A stretch of DNA of 64,000 bases, taken from Flavobacterium sp. CG_23.5 (GTDB lineage Bacteria; Bacteroidota; Bacteroidia; Flavobacteriales; Flavobacteriaceae). Made by a program: the position numbers and the translations under genes. Every line of letters begins with the position of its first letter. Position 1 is the stretch's first letter. The notes beneath the pieces were generated by a model. It did no database searches. It was given only the letters and a program-made list of their open reading frames with translations, and was not told the origin of the DNA. Shown one piece after another: positions 51,027 to 59,523 of the stretch. The stretch covers positions 457,001 through 521,000 of the forward strand of contig NZ_JAGGNA010000001.1 of assembly GCF_017875765.1 (NCBI RefSeq), written 5' to 3'.

Positions 51027-53285
51027 TTAGAATGCAATTGGCGCAGCAAGACAACTGTCAGGAATGTTAAATGCTTGTACCAAAGAAACAGCATCCGGCC
51101 TAATTTCCCAGCAAAGCTGATTGACCATTTTGCGAATGGCTTTTGTTTTTACCGCTTCCATATAACCATCCTCGAGATACCATCCTTTGTTTTTTTCAAT
51201 TTGCGAAAGGGCATAGAGTTGATATAATTTCAACATAACTTCCTTGCTATTTTTATCTTCAATAGTTTTTATGGCATCTTGAAATTGCTGCAATACAATT
51301 CGCTCTAGATAAGCCTGAGCAACATCAATCATTTGATGCTGTACAATATTAAATGCATCATAAGGATCTAGTCCGCTGTCAATTAGTTTTTTTATTCGCT
51401 TTGCTGCAGACGCCAAAGTCGTTTTTTCTCTGTATTGAAAAGCCTCCAAATGGAATTCTTCATCAATTAAATGCGAATCATCCGTTTTCCTCGTTGCAAT
51501 TGGATTCTTTTCAGAAATTGCGGTTTTGGCATTTTCATAAACATAATTGATCATTCCCATAGCATCCATTTTGCCAAAAGATTTTCGGAATTCTGATAAA
51601 CGGTTTTTGGCAACTAATTGCATCAAGACAGTATTGTCACCTTCAAAGGTGGTATAGATTTCGGTATCATTTTTTAATGCATCAATACGATTTTCGGATA
51701 AATAACCTTTGCCGCCACAAGCCTCACGACATTCTTGCAAAACAGCAGTGGTATTCCAAGTAGAGTAGGCTTTCATGCCGGCAGCGAGGGATTCAATTTC
51801 CTGCATTTCAGATTCACTCTTATCAATGAAACGCTTCGTAACGTATTGTAAAGCAAAATGGATTGCATATGTTTTTGCGAGCAACGGAAGGAGTCTACGT
51901 TGATGGATGCGGTAATTTAATATGGGAACTTCTGAGCCACCTTCAGGTCCAAATTGTCTGCGCTTGTCGCTATATTTAATTGCAATTGTTAAGCCAGATT
52001 TGGCTGCGGACAATGCTGATCTTGGAATCCCAATTCTGCCTCCAACCAAAGTTCCTAGCATCGTAAAAAAGCGTCTATTATCACTTGGGATTGGACTTTC
52101 AAATTCCCCTTTTTCATTTATCGAGGCAAAGCGGTCTAGCATGTTTTCTTTTGGAATATCTACATTGTCAAAACGAATAGTTCCATTGTCAACGCCATTC
52201 AGTCCCATTTTAAGTCCGCAATCACCAATAGTAATTCCTTTAAGAATTGTACTGTTGGTATCACGAAGCGGAACGATAAATGCATTAACCCCATAATCTG
52301 TTTCGCCAATAATTAATTTAGCAAAAACTGTAGCCATTTGTCCGTGTGCAGCAGCGTTACCAATATATTCTTTTTGTGCCTTTTCATGCGGTGTATGAAT
52401 CGTAAAAGTTTTGTTTATATGATTATAGGTTGCCGTTGTTTCCATTCCTTTCACATTCGAACCGTGATTAGTTTCGGTCATTGCAAAACAGCCTGGGAGT
52501 TTAAGCGAGCCAATATCTTTTAAGTACTTATTATAATGTTTTTCTGTGCCAAGGGATTGAACGCTCATTCCCCAAAGTCCAAATTGTACACCAAATTTGA
52601 TCACTAAGCTTAAATCGTGGTAACTCAATGTTTCCATTATTGCAAAATAATCTGCTATGTTTCCTCCACCGCCATATTGTTTTGGATAGGCCATATTTCC
52701 CAAATTTTCTTCTGCGAGGATTTTACACCACTCATAGACTTTTTCACGATATACAACAGTGTCTGTCGAAGTTTCATAGGCAAATTCAGGTCGACTAATG
52801 ACAGATTTTACTTTTTTTATAATTTCGGCTTGTTTTCCGTCCAGAATTTGAGTCAGTTTTTCTATTTCAAACCGAGTGTTAGTTTGATAATCTGCAGTAA
52901 AGGTCTTTCCAAGTGTTTTGAATTCCCCCATAGCTTCCTCGCCTGAAATCCCTAAATCATTTTCGAGTTTTACAAAAGCAGGTCTGAGATTGTTGATGAT
53001 TTTATCATTTTCAGAAAGTAAAATTGAAATGCCAAAAATGGACCTTACCGACTGATTTTCCTGAAGAATAGTCTCGATTTCAGATTTCCAATTAGCCACC
53101 ACTTCTCTAGATGGCGGCGATGAAGTAACAACTTTTGCAAGAAGTAAATTCTGTTCCTTTTCGGAAAGCCAGCTCTGGGAAAGTATAAACTCTTGTAAAG
53201 TCAAGAATTCTTTTTGGCTTAAAAGATCATCGGACCATACAAGATAGAAAAGGGGTATAAAGGCTTTGAGTTTTGAATTTTCCAT
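51027..53285 (-). CDS. Long acyl-CoA dehydrogenase (acyl-CoA oxidase-like)
   Basis: The 752-residue flavoprotein is roughly twice the size of ordinary acyl-CoA dehydrogenases and resembles peroxisomal acyl-CoA oxidases. It starts with an extra helical domain. It then has GCFAMTETNHGSNVKGMETTA (FAD-contact block) near 260 and LNGVDNGTIRFDNVDIPKENML. QECREACGGKGYLSENRID and TTFEGDNTVLMQLVAKN are in the C-terminal part. It should catalyse the first step of beta-oxidation of long or branched acyl-CoA. No other beta-oxidation gene is adjacent. Confidence 0.87.
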   Translation of the reverse strand: MENSKLKAFIPLFYLVWSDDLLSQKEFLTLQEFILSQSWLSEKEQNLLLAKVVTSSPPSREVVANWKSEIETILQENQSVRSIFGISILLSENDKIINNLRPAFVKLENDLGISGEEAMGEFKTLGKTFTADYQTNTRFEIEKLTQILDGKQAEIIKKVKSVISRPEFAYETSTDTVVYREKVYEWCKILAEENLGNMAYPKQYGGGGNIADYFAIMETLSYHDLSLVIKFGVQFGLWGMSVQSLGTEKHYNKYLKDIGSLKLPGCFAMTETNHGSNVKGMETTATYNHINKTFTIHTPHEKAQKEYIGNAAAHGQMATVFAKLIIGETDYGVNAFIVPLRDTNSTILKGITIGDCGLKMGLNGVDNGTIRFDNVDIPKENMLDRFASINEKGEFESPIPSDNRRFFTMLGTLVGGRIGIPRSALSAAKSGLTIAIKYSDKRRQFGPEGGSEVPILNYRIHQRRLLPLLAKTYAIHFALQYVTKRFIDKSESEMQEIESLAAGMKAYSTWNTTAVLQECREACGGKGYLSENRIDALKNDTEIYTTFEGDNTVLMQLVAKNRLSEFRKSFGKMDAMGMINYVYENAKTAISEKNPIATRKTDDSHLIDEEFHLEAFQYREKTTLASAAKRIKKLIDSGLDPYDAFNIVQHQMIDVAQAYLERIVLQQFQDAIKTIEDKNSKEVMLKLYQLYALSQIEKNKGWYLEDGYMEAVKTKAIRKMVNQLCWEIRPDAVSLVQAFNIPDSCLAAPIAF

Positions 53286-53473
53286 AACAAAATTGAAATA
53301 AGTTTTTTAAACTTGGTTAAGATAACGAAATTTAACTATTGAAAAAGAAAACCAAATAGAAAATAAGTCCCTTCAAAAAGTTAAAGTTCAAGAATTTATT
53401 TCTTGTTCAGTAGAAGGTTCCTTTTTAACTTTGTCTTAATATCTCTTTGTGCTAAAACCGATAATACAATCCT

Positions 53474-53481
53474 TACTTTTG
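53474..53481 (+). promoter_or_regulatory. -7 box TACTTTTG before the LLM oxidoreductase
   Basis: TACTTTTG fits TAnnTTTG and lies 24 bases before the ATG at 53506. TTTG at 53446-53449 is 24 bases upstream, longer than the usual spacing. Confidence 0.4.
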
Positions 53482-53505
53482 CTAAATCAATAAGAAAAGT
53501 AATTC

Positions 53506-54507
53506 ATGACCAAAAAAAATATATCCCAAACAAAAATATCAGTTCTTGATCTTGCAATAGTTAGAGAAGGCGGGACCGCATCAGACACGTTTAAAAATAG
53601 TTTAGATCTTGCCCAGCATGTTGAAAAATGGGGTTATAATCGGTTTTGGTTAGCGGAGCATCACAATATGCAAGGAATAGCCAGTAGCTCACCTTCTATT
53701 TTAATTGGACACATTGCATCAGGCACTTCAACTTTAAGAGTAGGGTCGGGGGGAGTAATGCTGCCCAATCATGCACCCTTAATGATTGCCGAACAATTTG
53801 GGACACTAGCCACACTTTTCCCTCATCGAATTGATTTGGGTTTAGGTCGCGCCCCAGGAACAGATCAGTTTACTGCAGCAGCCTTGCGCCGCGATGACCA
53901 TGCAGCCATGGAATTTCCTGCTAATGTTCAGGAATTACAAATGTATTTGTCAGAAGGGAATAAAAACGGACGTGTTCGTGCTATACCGGGAGAAGGATTA
54001 GATATTCCAATATGGATTTTAGGTTCCAGCACCGATAGTGCTTATTTAGCTGCTTCTTTAGGATTACCTTATGCTTTTGCGAGTCATTTTGCTCCTGCGC
54101 AACTACTTACCGCAATAGCAATCTACCGTAATAATTTTCAACCTTCAGAGGACCTCAAAGAATCTTATGTCATAGCTTGTGTTAATGTTATTGCAGCGGA
54201 TTCCGATGATGAAGCAGCCCGATTAGCAACTTCCTTTAAGAGATTATTTCTTGGAATTATTACGGGAAACCGACAACAATTAAAGCCGCCTGTAAGCCCA
54301 GATAATTTTATGGATCCCATGGAAGAGGCTGCATTGCAACAAATGATTGCCTATTCCTTTATTGGTGGACCGGAAAAAGTAAAAAAAGAATTGGACTATT
54401 TTCTAGATAAAACTCAAGTAGATGAACTTATGATTGCAACGGCTGTTTACGAACATACAGCGAGACTTCATTCCTATGAAATCATTGGAAATTTAAAAAA
54501 TAGTTAA
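53506..54507 (+). CDS. LLM-class flavin-dependent oxidoreductase
   Basis: The 333-residue TIM-barrel protein belongs to the luciferase-like monooxygenase class (MsnO8 group). It begins [21 protein letters not shown], with [20 protein letters not shown] and [21 protein letters not shown] following. [10 protein letters not shown] and [30 protein letters not shown] lie further on. It probably uses reduced FMN. The substrate is unknown. The convergent transglutaminase gene ends 17 bases beyond. Confidence 0.9.
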   Translation: MTKKNISQTKISVLDLAIVREGGTASDTFKNSLDLAQHVEKWGYNRFWLAEHHNMQGIASSSPSILIGHIASGTSTLRVGSGGVMLPNHAPLMIAEQFGTLATLFPHRIDLGLGRAPGTDQFTAAALRRDDHAAMEFPANVQELQMYLSEGNKNGRVRAIPGEGLDIPIWILGSSTDSAYLAASLGLPYAFASHFAPAQLLTAIAIYRNNFQPSEDLKESYVIACVNVIAADSDDEAARLATSFKRLFLGIITGNRQQLKPPVSPDNFMDPMEEAALQQMIAYSFIGGPEKVKKELDYFLDKTQVDELMIATAVYEHTARLHSYEIIGNLKNS

Positions 54508-54523
54508 TTCTGGCAATTTTTTT

Positions 54524-55456
54524 TTATTCCAATGTTAAAGCACCAAGAATTTCCTCAGATAGGAAAGGACCTCCAGGATAATTAGCGGTATAATCAAGGT
54601 TAAGCCAAATTTGTCCGTGCTCATCAATATGATAATAAAGCTGTTTTTCAAAACTTTCCTTTTCAAATAAAACATTTTTAATAAGAAAATTTACTTGTTC
54701 TAAATCGTTTGGGGAACCAATTAATATTTCTGGATAAATGTGTCCTTTGGTATGAATCAATCTGGGTGTTCCTCCAATTGCTTTAACACTTGCCGCCATC
54801 AAAATAGAATGGTCATCACAATCCCCAGAAAAATAGAGTAATGATTCACTAGCCGACGCAATATAATCGCCATCTTTAGGGTCGCTTACATAGTTCCAAC
54901 GACGATTTATTTCTTTAAAAACGGCAAAACATTGAATCAGTGTTCGATAATCCGAATAGCCTTTTACATTTTTGAAATACTTAGAAGTTGCCATAACTGC
55001 AAAATTCCTTATTTTAGGATTTTGATATTCGATCGCATTAACAATTTTTGATTTATTAGGAAAAGGCAGTAATTTGGCAATAATTATATCTTGGGGAAAA
55101 GGGGTTTCCGACATAGAATACATCATTGAATTGTAATCTTCAAAAACGCTGTTAAAACCATAATTACCTAAAACTTGACCGTAAATTAAAACTAATAAAT
55201 AAAGAGCAATACAAATAAGAATTATAGTTCTCAAGAATCGTAAAATTAACTGAATAATTACAACAATTACGATAAACAGTAGGATTCTGTCAAGATTAAA
55301 AAACCAGTTTGGATTGAAAAAATTTTGATGGACAATTAAAAATACTGGAATAGCAATTAAAATATTTAAAACAAAAATAATAACGTCGTCCCAGGGTTTC
55401 TTGACCTGAAATGTTTGTTTAATACCTTGAAAAGTAATATTTTTTATTTTTATCAT
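54524..55456 (-). CDS. Membrane-anchored transglutaminase-like protein
   Basis: The 310-residue protein has three hydrophobic segments in residues 25-95. The soluble part has the transglutaminase-like core SGDCDDHSILMAASVKAIGG, with the catalytic cysteine followed by HTKGHIYPEI for the histidine, and an aspartate in IWLNLDYTANYPGG. It may act as a cysteine protease-like enzyme facing the periplasm. I chose the ATG at 55454-55456; the frame also contains a TTG start nine bases upstream. It follows the substrate-binding gene by 22 bases and may share its transcript. Confidence 0.78.
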   Translation of the reverse strand: MIKIKNITFQGIKQTFQVKKPWDDVIIFVLNILIAIPVFLIVHQNFFNPNWFFNLDRILLFIVIVVIIQLILRFLRTIILICIALYLLVLIYGQVLGNYGFNSVFEDYNSMMYSMSETPFPQDIIIAKLLPFPNKSKIVNAIEYQNPKIRNFAVMATSKYFKNVKGYSDYRTLIQCFAVFKEINRRWNYVSDPKDGDYIASASESLLYFSGDCDDHSILMAASVKAIGGTPRLIHTKGHIYPEILIGSPNDLEQVNFLIKNVLFEKESFEKQLYYHIDEHGQIWLNLDYTANYPGGPFLSEEILGALTLE

Positions 55457-55478
55457 AAGTAACAATAAAAGCAGGAAT

Positions 55479-56330
55479 CTAGTCTGCTTTTACAATTGCA
55501 TCAAAAGTACCTTTTTTATCTATGATTTTTAGTTGAAAAAGTTGATTTTGAACATTGTTTAACATTTTTTCAGATAGTTTATTTTGAGACCAGTCCGTTA
55601 AAGTCAGCCATTGTTGAATATCTTCAATTTTTTGATGAAAGTTCTCCGACAGAATTTTATCGATGTTTGGAATTTTCTTGAATTTTTTGGTTTTTATATT
55701 GATGATTTCTAAAATTTTACCAATTATTTCTGGTTCATTTTCCAATATTTCGTTTCGTACTGCAATTACAAAGCAAGGCCATGGCGTAGGACAATCTCCT
55801 AATCTTCTAAAAATGCCTTTATCAACTAAAGGTTTAGTCATAAAACGTTCCCACATAAAATAATCAGCATTCCCTTTAGTCAATGCTTCGACAGCGCCGT
55901 CAATAGTATTCACAATTTCAAATTGTAGATCATCGGTTTTCCAACCTTCATTATTGGCATTTACATACGCCATTAATTGGGAACCTGAACCCAATCTGGA
56001 AATAGCTACTTTCTTATTTTCTAAATCGGATAATGTTTTGAAATTAGAATTGGCTGAAACATGAATTCCCCAAATTAAGGGACTTTCGACATAAATTTGA
56101 ACAATTTTACTAGGATTTCCACCAACGATATCTTTGACAATTCCTTCAGTTAGGATTACGGCTATATCAGTTTCTCCATCACGAAGCATTTGACACATTT
56201 TTCCTGTTCCTTCGGGAACATCAGTCCACTGTAGATCGATGTTTTCTTTTTCGAAATCTCCGTTTTCTATGGATAAATGCCAAGGTAAATTGAAATGTTC
56301 TGGAACTCCGGCTATTTTTATTGTTTTCAT
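55479..56330 (-). CDS. ABC-type substrate-binding-like protein (SsuA/Thi5 fold)
   Basis: I chose the ATG at 56328-56330, which gives 283 residues beginning MKTIKIAGVPEHFNLPWH. An in-frame earlier ATG would overlap the acetyltransferase gene. The fold resembles nitrate/sulfonate/pyrimidine-precursor binding proteins: GDFEKENIDLQW, DIAVILTEGIVKDIVGG and GSGSQLMAYVNANNEGW. There is no signal peptide or lipobox, and no permease or ATPase gene nearby. It might therefore be a cytoplasmic enzyme of the Thi5 type, or the export signal was lost. Confidence 0.72.
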   Translation of the reverse strand: MKTIKIAGVPEHFNLPWHLSIENGDFEKENIDLQWTDVPEGTGKMCQMLRDGETDIAVILTEGIVKDIVGGNPSKIVQIYVESPLIWGIHVSANSNFKTLSDLENKKVAISRLGSGSQLMAYVNANNEGWKTDDLQFEIVNTIDGAVEALTKGNADYFMWERFMTKPLVDKGIFRRLGDCPTPWPCFVIAVRNEILENEPEIIGKILEIINIKTKKFKKIPNIDKILSENFHQKIEDIQQWLTLTDWSQNKLSEKMLNNVQNQLFQLKIIDKKGTFDAIVKAD

Positions 56331-56365
56331 TTTGTTTTCATTTTGTAAAAAGTCGCAACTTGTCA

Positions 56366-56884
56366 TTATATTTTCATTTCGTACCAATTCCAAGAAACGC
56401 CATCTTCGAGATATTGTTCGGTCATTTGCATGCCTATTTTTTGCAAAATTCTATTAGAAGCAATATTTTCAGTATGTGCTGCCGCCATCATCGTTTCTAT
56501 TTTCAAGATTTTGAAACCATAGTCCAACCAAGCAAAACTAGCTTCACTGGCGTATCCCTTTCCCCAAAAATTTTCGCTTAGACGATAACCAATATCATAA
56601 AAATCAATCTTATTATTTACCCTTTCGGTATTGTATTTTAATCCGGACCAACCAATTAATTCATTGGTTTCTTTCAAAATAACAACAAATCTTCCAATAT
56701 TGTTTTCCAAATATTGTTTCCTAACCATTTCTATATATTGGTATACTCCATCGATCGAAGTCAATGGTTTGTTCCAAAGATATTTGTGTACATTGGGATT
56801 ACTGTCCATTTCAAATAAAGCTTCAGCATCTGAAGGCAGCATTTCTCTGAGAATAAGGCGTTCGGTTTCTAAAATAAGATTCAT
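56366..56884 (-). CDS. GNAT-family N-acetyltransferase
   Basis: The 172-residue protein matches the RimJ/RimL-type GNAT branch: LILETERLILREMLPSDAEALFEMDSN at the start, SENFWGKGYASEASFAWLDYGF as the acetyl-CoA site and HTENIASNRILQKIGM as the C-terminal strand-turn. Substrate unknown. The structured repeat at 56917-56983 precedes its start. Confidence 0.88.
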   Translation of the reverse strand: MNLILETERLILREMLPSDAEALFEMDSNPNVHKYLWNKPLTSIDGVYQYIEMVRKQYLENNIGRFVVILKETNELIGWSGLKYNTERVNNKIDFYDIGYRLSENFWGKGYASEASFAWLDYGFKILKIETMMAAAHTENIASNRILQKIGMQMTEQYLEDGVSWNWYEMKI

Positions 56885-56916
56885 GATATTTACAAAAAAA
56901 GTTGATGGTGAAGAAT

Positions 56917-56983
56917 TAGCCCTGATCGAAACGGCATCCCCCGCTTTTTGGCAGGGATACAGTGTAGAGCAGGAAATAGCTCC
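56917..56983 (+). repeat. Structured intergenic repeat, subtype B, copy 2
   Basis: Blocks TTAGCCCTGATCGAAACGGC, ATCC, a short CCCGC/GCAGGG hairpin, ATACAGTGTAGAGCAGG and AAATAGCTCC match the copy at 17251-17339 in order. The outer CCTG at 56921-56924 pairs with CAGG at 56970-56973; the first copy has CCAG/CTGG. It lies between the acetyltransferase and uridine phosphorylase genes, both on the minus strand, so it is read antisense to them. Confidence 0.6.
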
Positions 56984-57003
56984 AAATAAAAATGAATGTT
57001 CTA

Positions 57004-57873
57004 TTATTGATTAGCCAATTTCTTCAACGTATATGCAATCAATTCATCAACTGCTTTGTATGGATCTTCGCTAAAAGTTCCCGAAGCGCGATTGGCAATA
57101 ATGGCATTCAAAGAAAGTGCGTTGTGCCCCAAAAGAGCCGAAAGACCATAGATAGCTGCAGTTTCCATTTCGAGATTAGTGATGCGATTCTCTTCAAATG
57201 TGAAATTATCCATTTTTGAATTTAGATTTTCATCTTGGATATTCAAACGCAACACACGCCCTTGAGGTCCATAAAAACCGCCGGCTGTTGCCGTGATTCC
57301 TTTGTGCATTTTATCGCTTTCTATCAATTTTTCCAATTTTTCGGAACAAGCAATCACGTATGGTTTTCCTTTTCGCAAATCCCAATTGGTATGTTTTACA
57401 AAAGCATCTTCCATGTCGATATTAGATACTTCATCAATCAAATAGGAGCGAAGCATGTTGTCTAATCCCAAACCAAATTTTGACATTACAAAACTATCCA
57501 CAGGAATATCGGCTTGTAAAGAACCCGATGTTCCGACACGGATAATATTTAATGAAGTTAATTTATCTTTTGGCTCTCTGGTTTTTAAATCGATATTGAC
57601 CAACGCATCTAATTCGTTGATAACGATGTCAATATTATCAGGACCAATTCCTGTTGACATAACGGTAATTCGTTTGCCTTTGAACATTCCGGTTTGGGTT
57701 TTGAATTCTCTTTTTTGTGTCGAAAATTCAATGCTGTCAAAGAATTGAGTTATTTTTTCTACCCGATTTTGATCCCCCACAAAAATGATGTCGTGAGCAA
57801 TGTGTTCTGGTTTTAAATTCAAATGATAAACGCTTCCGTCTGGATTGAGTATTAATTCTGATGATTGTATCAT
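57004..57873 (-). CDS. Uridine/nucleoside phosphorylase
   Basis: The 289-residue protein belongs to the PNP/UDP phosphorylase family: IIFVGDQNRVEKITQFFD, VMSTGIGPDNIDIVINELDAL, IRVGTSGSLQADIPVDSFV and the substrate region NLEMETAAIYGLSALLGH. It breaks nucleosides into base and ribose-1-phosphate. Flavobacterial members of this length act mainly on uridine, but the preference here is not proven. Confidence 0.9.
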   Translation of the reverse strand: MIQSSELILNPDGSVYHLNLKPEHIAHDIIFVGDQNRVEKITQFFDSIEFSTQKREFKTQTGMFKGKRITVMSTGIGPDNIDIVINELDALVNIDLKTREPKDKLTSLNIIRVGTSGSLQADIPVDSFVMSKFGLGLDNMLRSYLIDEVSNIDMEDAFVKHTNWDLRKGKPYVIACSEKLEKLIESDKMHKGITATAGGFYGPQGRVLRLNIQDENLNSKMDNFTFEENRITNLEMETAAIYGLSALLGHNALSLNAIIANRASGTFSEDPYKAVDELIAYTLKKLANQ

Positions 57874-57880
57874 TGTTTTT

Positions 57881-57946
57881 TTGTTTAATGTTTAAGGTTT
57901 CAAGTTGCTCAACTGAATACTAATTACTGAGCACTGAATACTTTTT
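57881..57946. repeat. TTTAAGG and ACTGAATACT junction repeat
   Basis: GTTTAATGTTTAAGGTTTCAAG is followed by CAACTGAATACTAATTACTG and GCACTGAATAC. The words are the same as at 1804-1868, 12205-12265 and 5649-5678. It lies between the SUI1 gene and the uridine phosphorylase gene on the minus strand. Confidence 0.5.
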
Positions 57947-58276
57947 CTAGCCACCAACACGTTTTACTTTAAAACCTTTAGCTTTTAAAATAGTCATGAT
58001 TTTGTCGCGATAATCGCCTTGAATGATAATGGAATCGTCTTTGAAAGTTCCGCCAACGCTCAATTTTGTTTTTATTTCTTTGGCTAAAATTTTAAAATCC
58101 TCGTCAGTACCTTCATACCCTTCAATTATAGTGGTCGCTTTTCCTTTTCGTTTTTCGAATTTGCAAATCATCGGTTCTTTTTGAACGTATAATTCGTGTG
58201 CCACTTCTTCAATTGTCTCCTCAGGCGATGGTTCGTGATCTGGAAAAAGGTTTTTTAATTGGTCTTGCAAGTCCAT
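57947..58276 (-). CDS. SUI1/eIF1-type translation factor (YciH family)
   Basis: The 109-residue protein carries the SUI1 fold: KRKGKATTIIEGYEGTDEDFK, then LSVGGTFKDDSIIIQGDYRDKIMTIL with the conserved central block, then KGFKVKRVGG at the C terminus. In bacteria such factors improve start-codon selection in a way that resembles eukaryotic eIF1. The N-terminal segment (about 30 residues) is acidic. Function here is inferred from the family. Confidence 0.9.
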   Translation of the reverse strand: MDLQDQLKNLFPDHEPSPEETIEEVAHELYVQKEPMICKFEKRKGKATTIIEGYEGTDEDFKILAKEIKTKLSVGGTFKDDSIIIQGDYRDKIMTILKAKGFKVKRVGG

Positions 58277-58380
58277 ATTTTATTAATTTAAATTCCAAAA
58301 AACAAATCCCAAATCCCAAAATTGCGGTTTTAAAAAACAACTTTTTGGAATTTGGAATTTTTATCTATTGTATTTTATTT

Positions 58381-58402
58381 TCCCCCTTCGGGGACTAGGG
58401 GG
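58381..58402. repeat. GC-rich hairpin CCCCC/GGGGG
   Basis: CCCCCTTCGGGGACTAGGGGG contains nested C and G blocks able to pair in two ways, TTCGGGG or CTAGGGGG with the C run. It lies directly downstream of the oxygenase gene and upstream of the SUI1 gene, and could act as a terminator. A comparable block is at 45649-45682. Confidence 0.5.
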
Positions 58403-58405
58403 CTA

Positions 58406-59356
58406 TTATTTTTTAATAAGCCCTAAATCTACTAAACGTTCGTATAAATATTCTCCAGCGGTAATGTCTTCGAACTGTTTAGGGTTTTCTGCATCAATGC
58501 AGTTTTCTAAACAATTTAATGGCATATCACTTACCGGGTGCATAAAAAACGGAATAGAATAACGTGAAGTTCCCCACAATTCTCTTGGTGGATTCACCAC
58601 TTGATGAATGGTAGATTTCAATTTGTTATTCGTGTGGCGAGATAACATGTCACCCACATTAATTACTAATTCATCCGGCTCAGCGATTGCATCAATCCAT
58701 TCTCCATCGTGGTTTTGCACTTGTAAACCTTTTCCTTGAGCTCCCATCAATAAGGTAATCAAATTGATATCGCCATGCGCTGCGGCACGAATTGCATTAG
58801 CAGGTTCTGAGGTAATAGGTGGATAATGAATAGGTCTTAGAATTGAATTTCCGTCTTTCGCATAATTATCAAAATAAAATTCATCTAAACCAAGGTGAAT
58901 TGCTAAAGCTCTCAGAACATAAACGCCTGTTTTTTCTAGCATTTGATAAGCTTCTTTACCCACAACATTAAAACGAGGTAATTCTTTTACTTCAACATTT
59001 TCAGGGTATTCTGAAGCGTATTTTGAATCTTTGGATACATATTGTCCAAAATGCCAAAATTCTTTTAAATCTCCCTCTTTTCGGCCTTTGGCATGTTCAG
59101 TTCCAAAAGAAACATAACCTCTTTGTCCGCCAATTCCAGGAATCTCATAGTTGTGTTTTGTTTCTAATGGTAAAGCGAAAAATTTTCTAATTTCGCCGTA
59201 CAATTCATCAACCAGTTGGTCGTCTAAAAAATGCCCTTTGAGTGCTACGAAGCCAATATCTTCAAATGCACTTCCGATTTCATTTACAAATTTTTGTTTA
59301 CGTTTCGGGTCGTCCGAAAGGAAATCACGCAAGTCAACACTAGGAATGTTTTGCAT
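58406..59356 (-). CDS. Isopenicillin N synthase-family 2OG-Fe(II) oxygenase
   Basis: The 316-residue protein has the DIOX_N domain (VDLRDFLSDDPKRKQKFVNE...), GQRGYVSFGTEHAKG and the iron triad in AAHGDINLITLL (H and D near 193-195). The distal histidine is in STIHQVV near 251, and the co-substrate arginine is in RYSIPFFMH near 267. It should use oxygen and 2-oxoglutarate or act as an oxidase. The substrate is unknown; no antibiotic biosynthesis gene is adjacent. Confidence 0.9.
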   Translation of the reverse strand: MQNIPSVDLRDFLSDDPKRKQKFVNEIGSAFEDIGFVALKGHFLDDQLVDELYGEIRKFFALPLETKHNYEIPGIGGQRGYVSFGTEHAKGRKEGDLKEFWHFGQYVSKDSKYASEYPENVEVKELPRFNVVGKEAYQMLEKTGVYVLRALAIHLGLDEFYFDNYAKDGNSILRPIHYPPITSEPANAIRAAAHGDINLITLLMGAQGKGLQVQNHDGEWIDAIAEPDELVINVGDMLSRHTNNKLKSTIHQVVNPPRELWGTSRYSIPFFMHPVSDMPLNCLENCIDAENPKQFEDITAGEYLYERLVDLGLIKK

Positions 59357-59493
59357 ACTTTAAATATTTTTTAAAATTACAAGGTATAAATCTTGCAGAT
59401 ACAAAGATAAAGAATAATTTTAATTCCAAATTTTAAAATTCATCATTAAAATAAAAAAATATAACAAATTAAATCAAAACTGTTATATTTTTT

Positions 59494-59501
59494 TATCTTT
59501 G
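59494..59501 (+). promoter_or_regulatory. -7 box TATCTTTG before the E1 gene
   Basis: TATCTTTG fits TAnnTTTG and lies 22 bases before the ATG at 59524. No TTTG is found at the usual distance upstream. Confidence 0.45.
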
Positions 59502-59523
59502 AACCACATTAAAAAGAAAGAAA

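Noticed and set aside
51922..52296. Open frame of 124 codons opposite the acyl-CoA dehydrogenase gene
   Set aside because: The sense protein is clearly coding through this region, and the antisense product is low in complexity with no recognisable domain.
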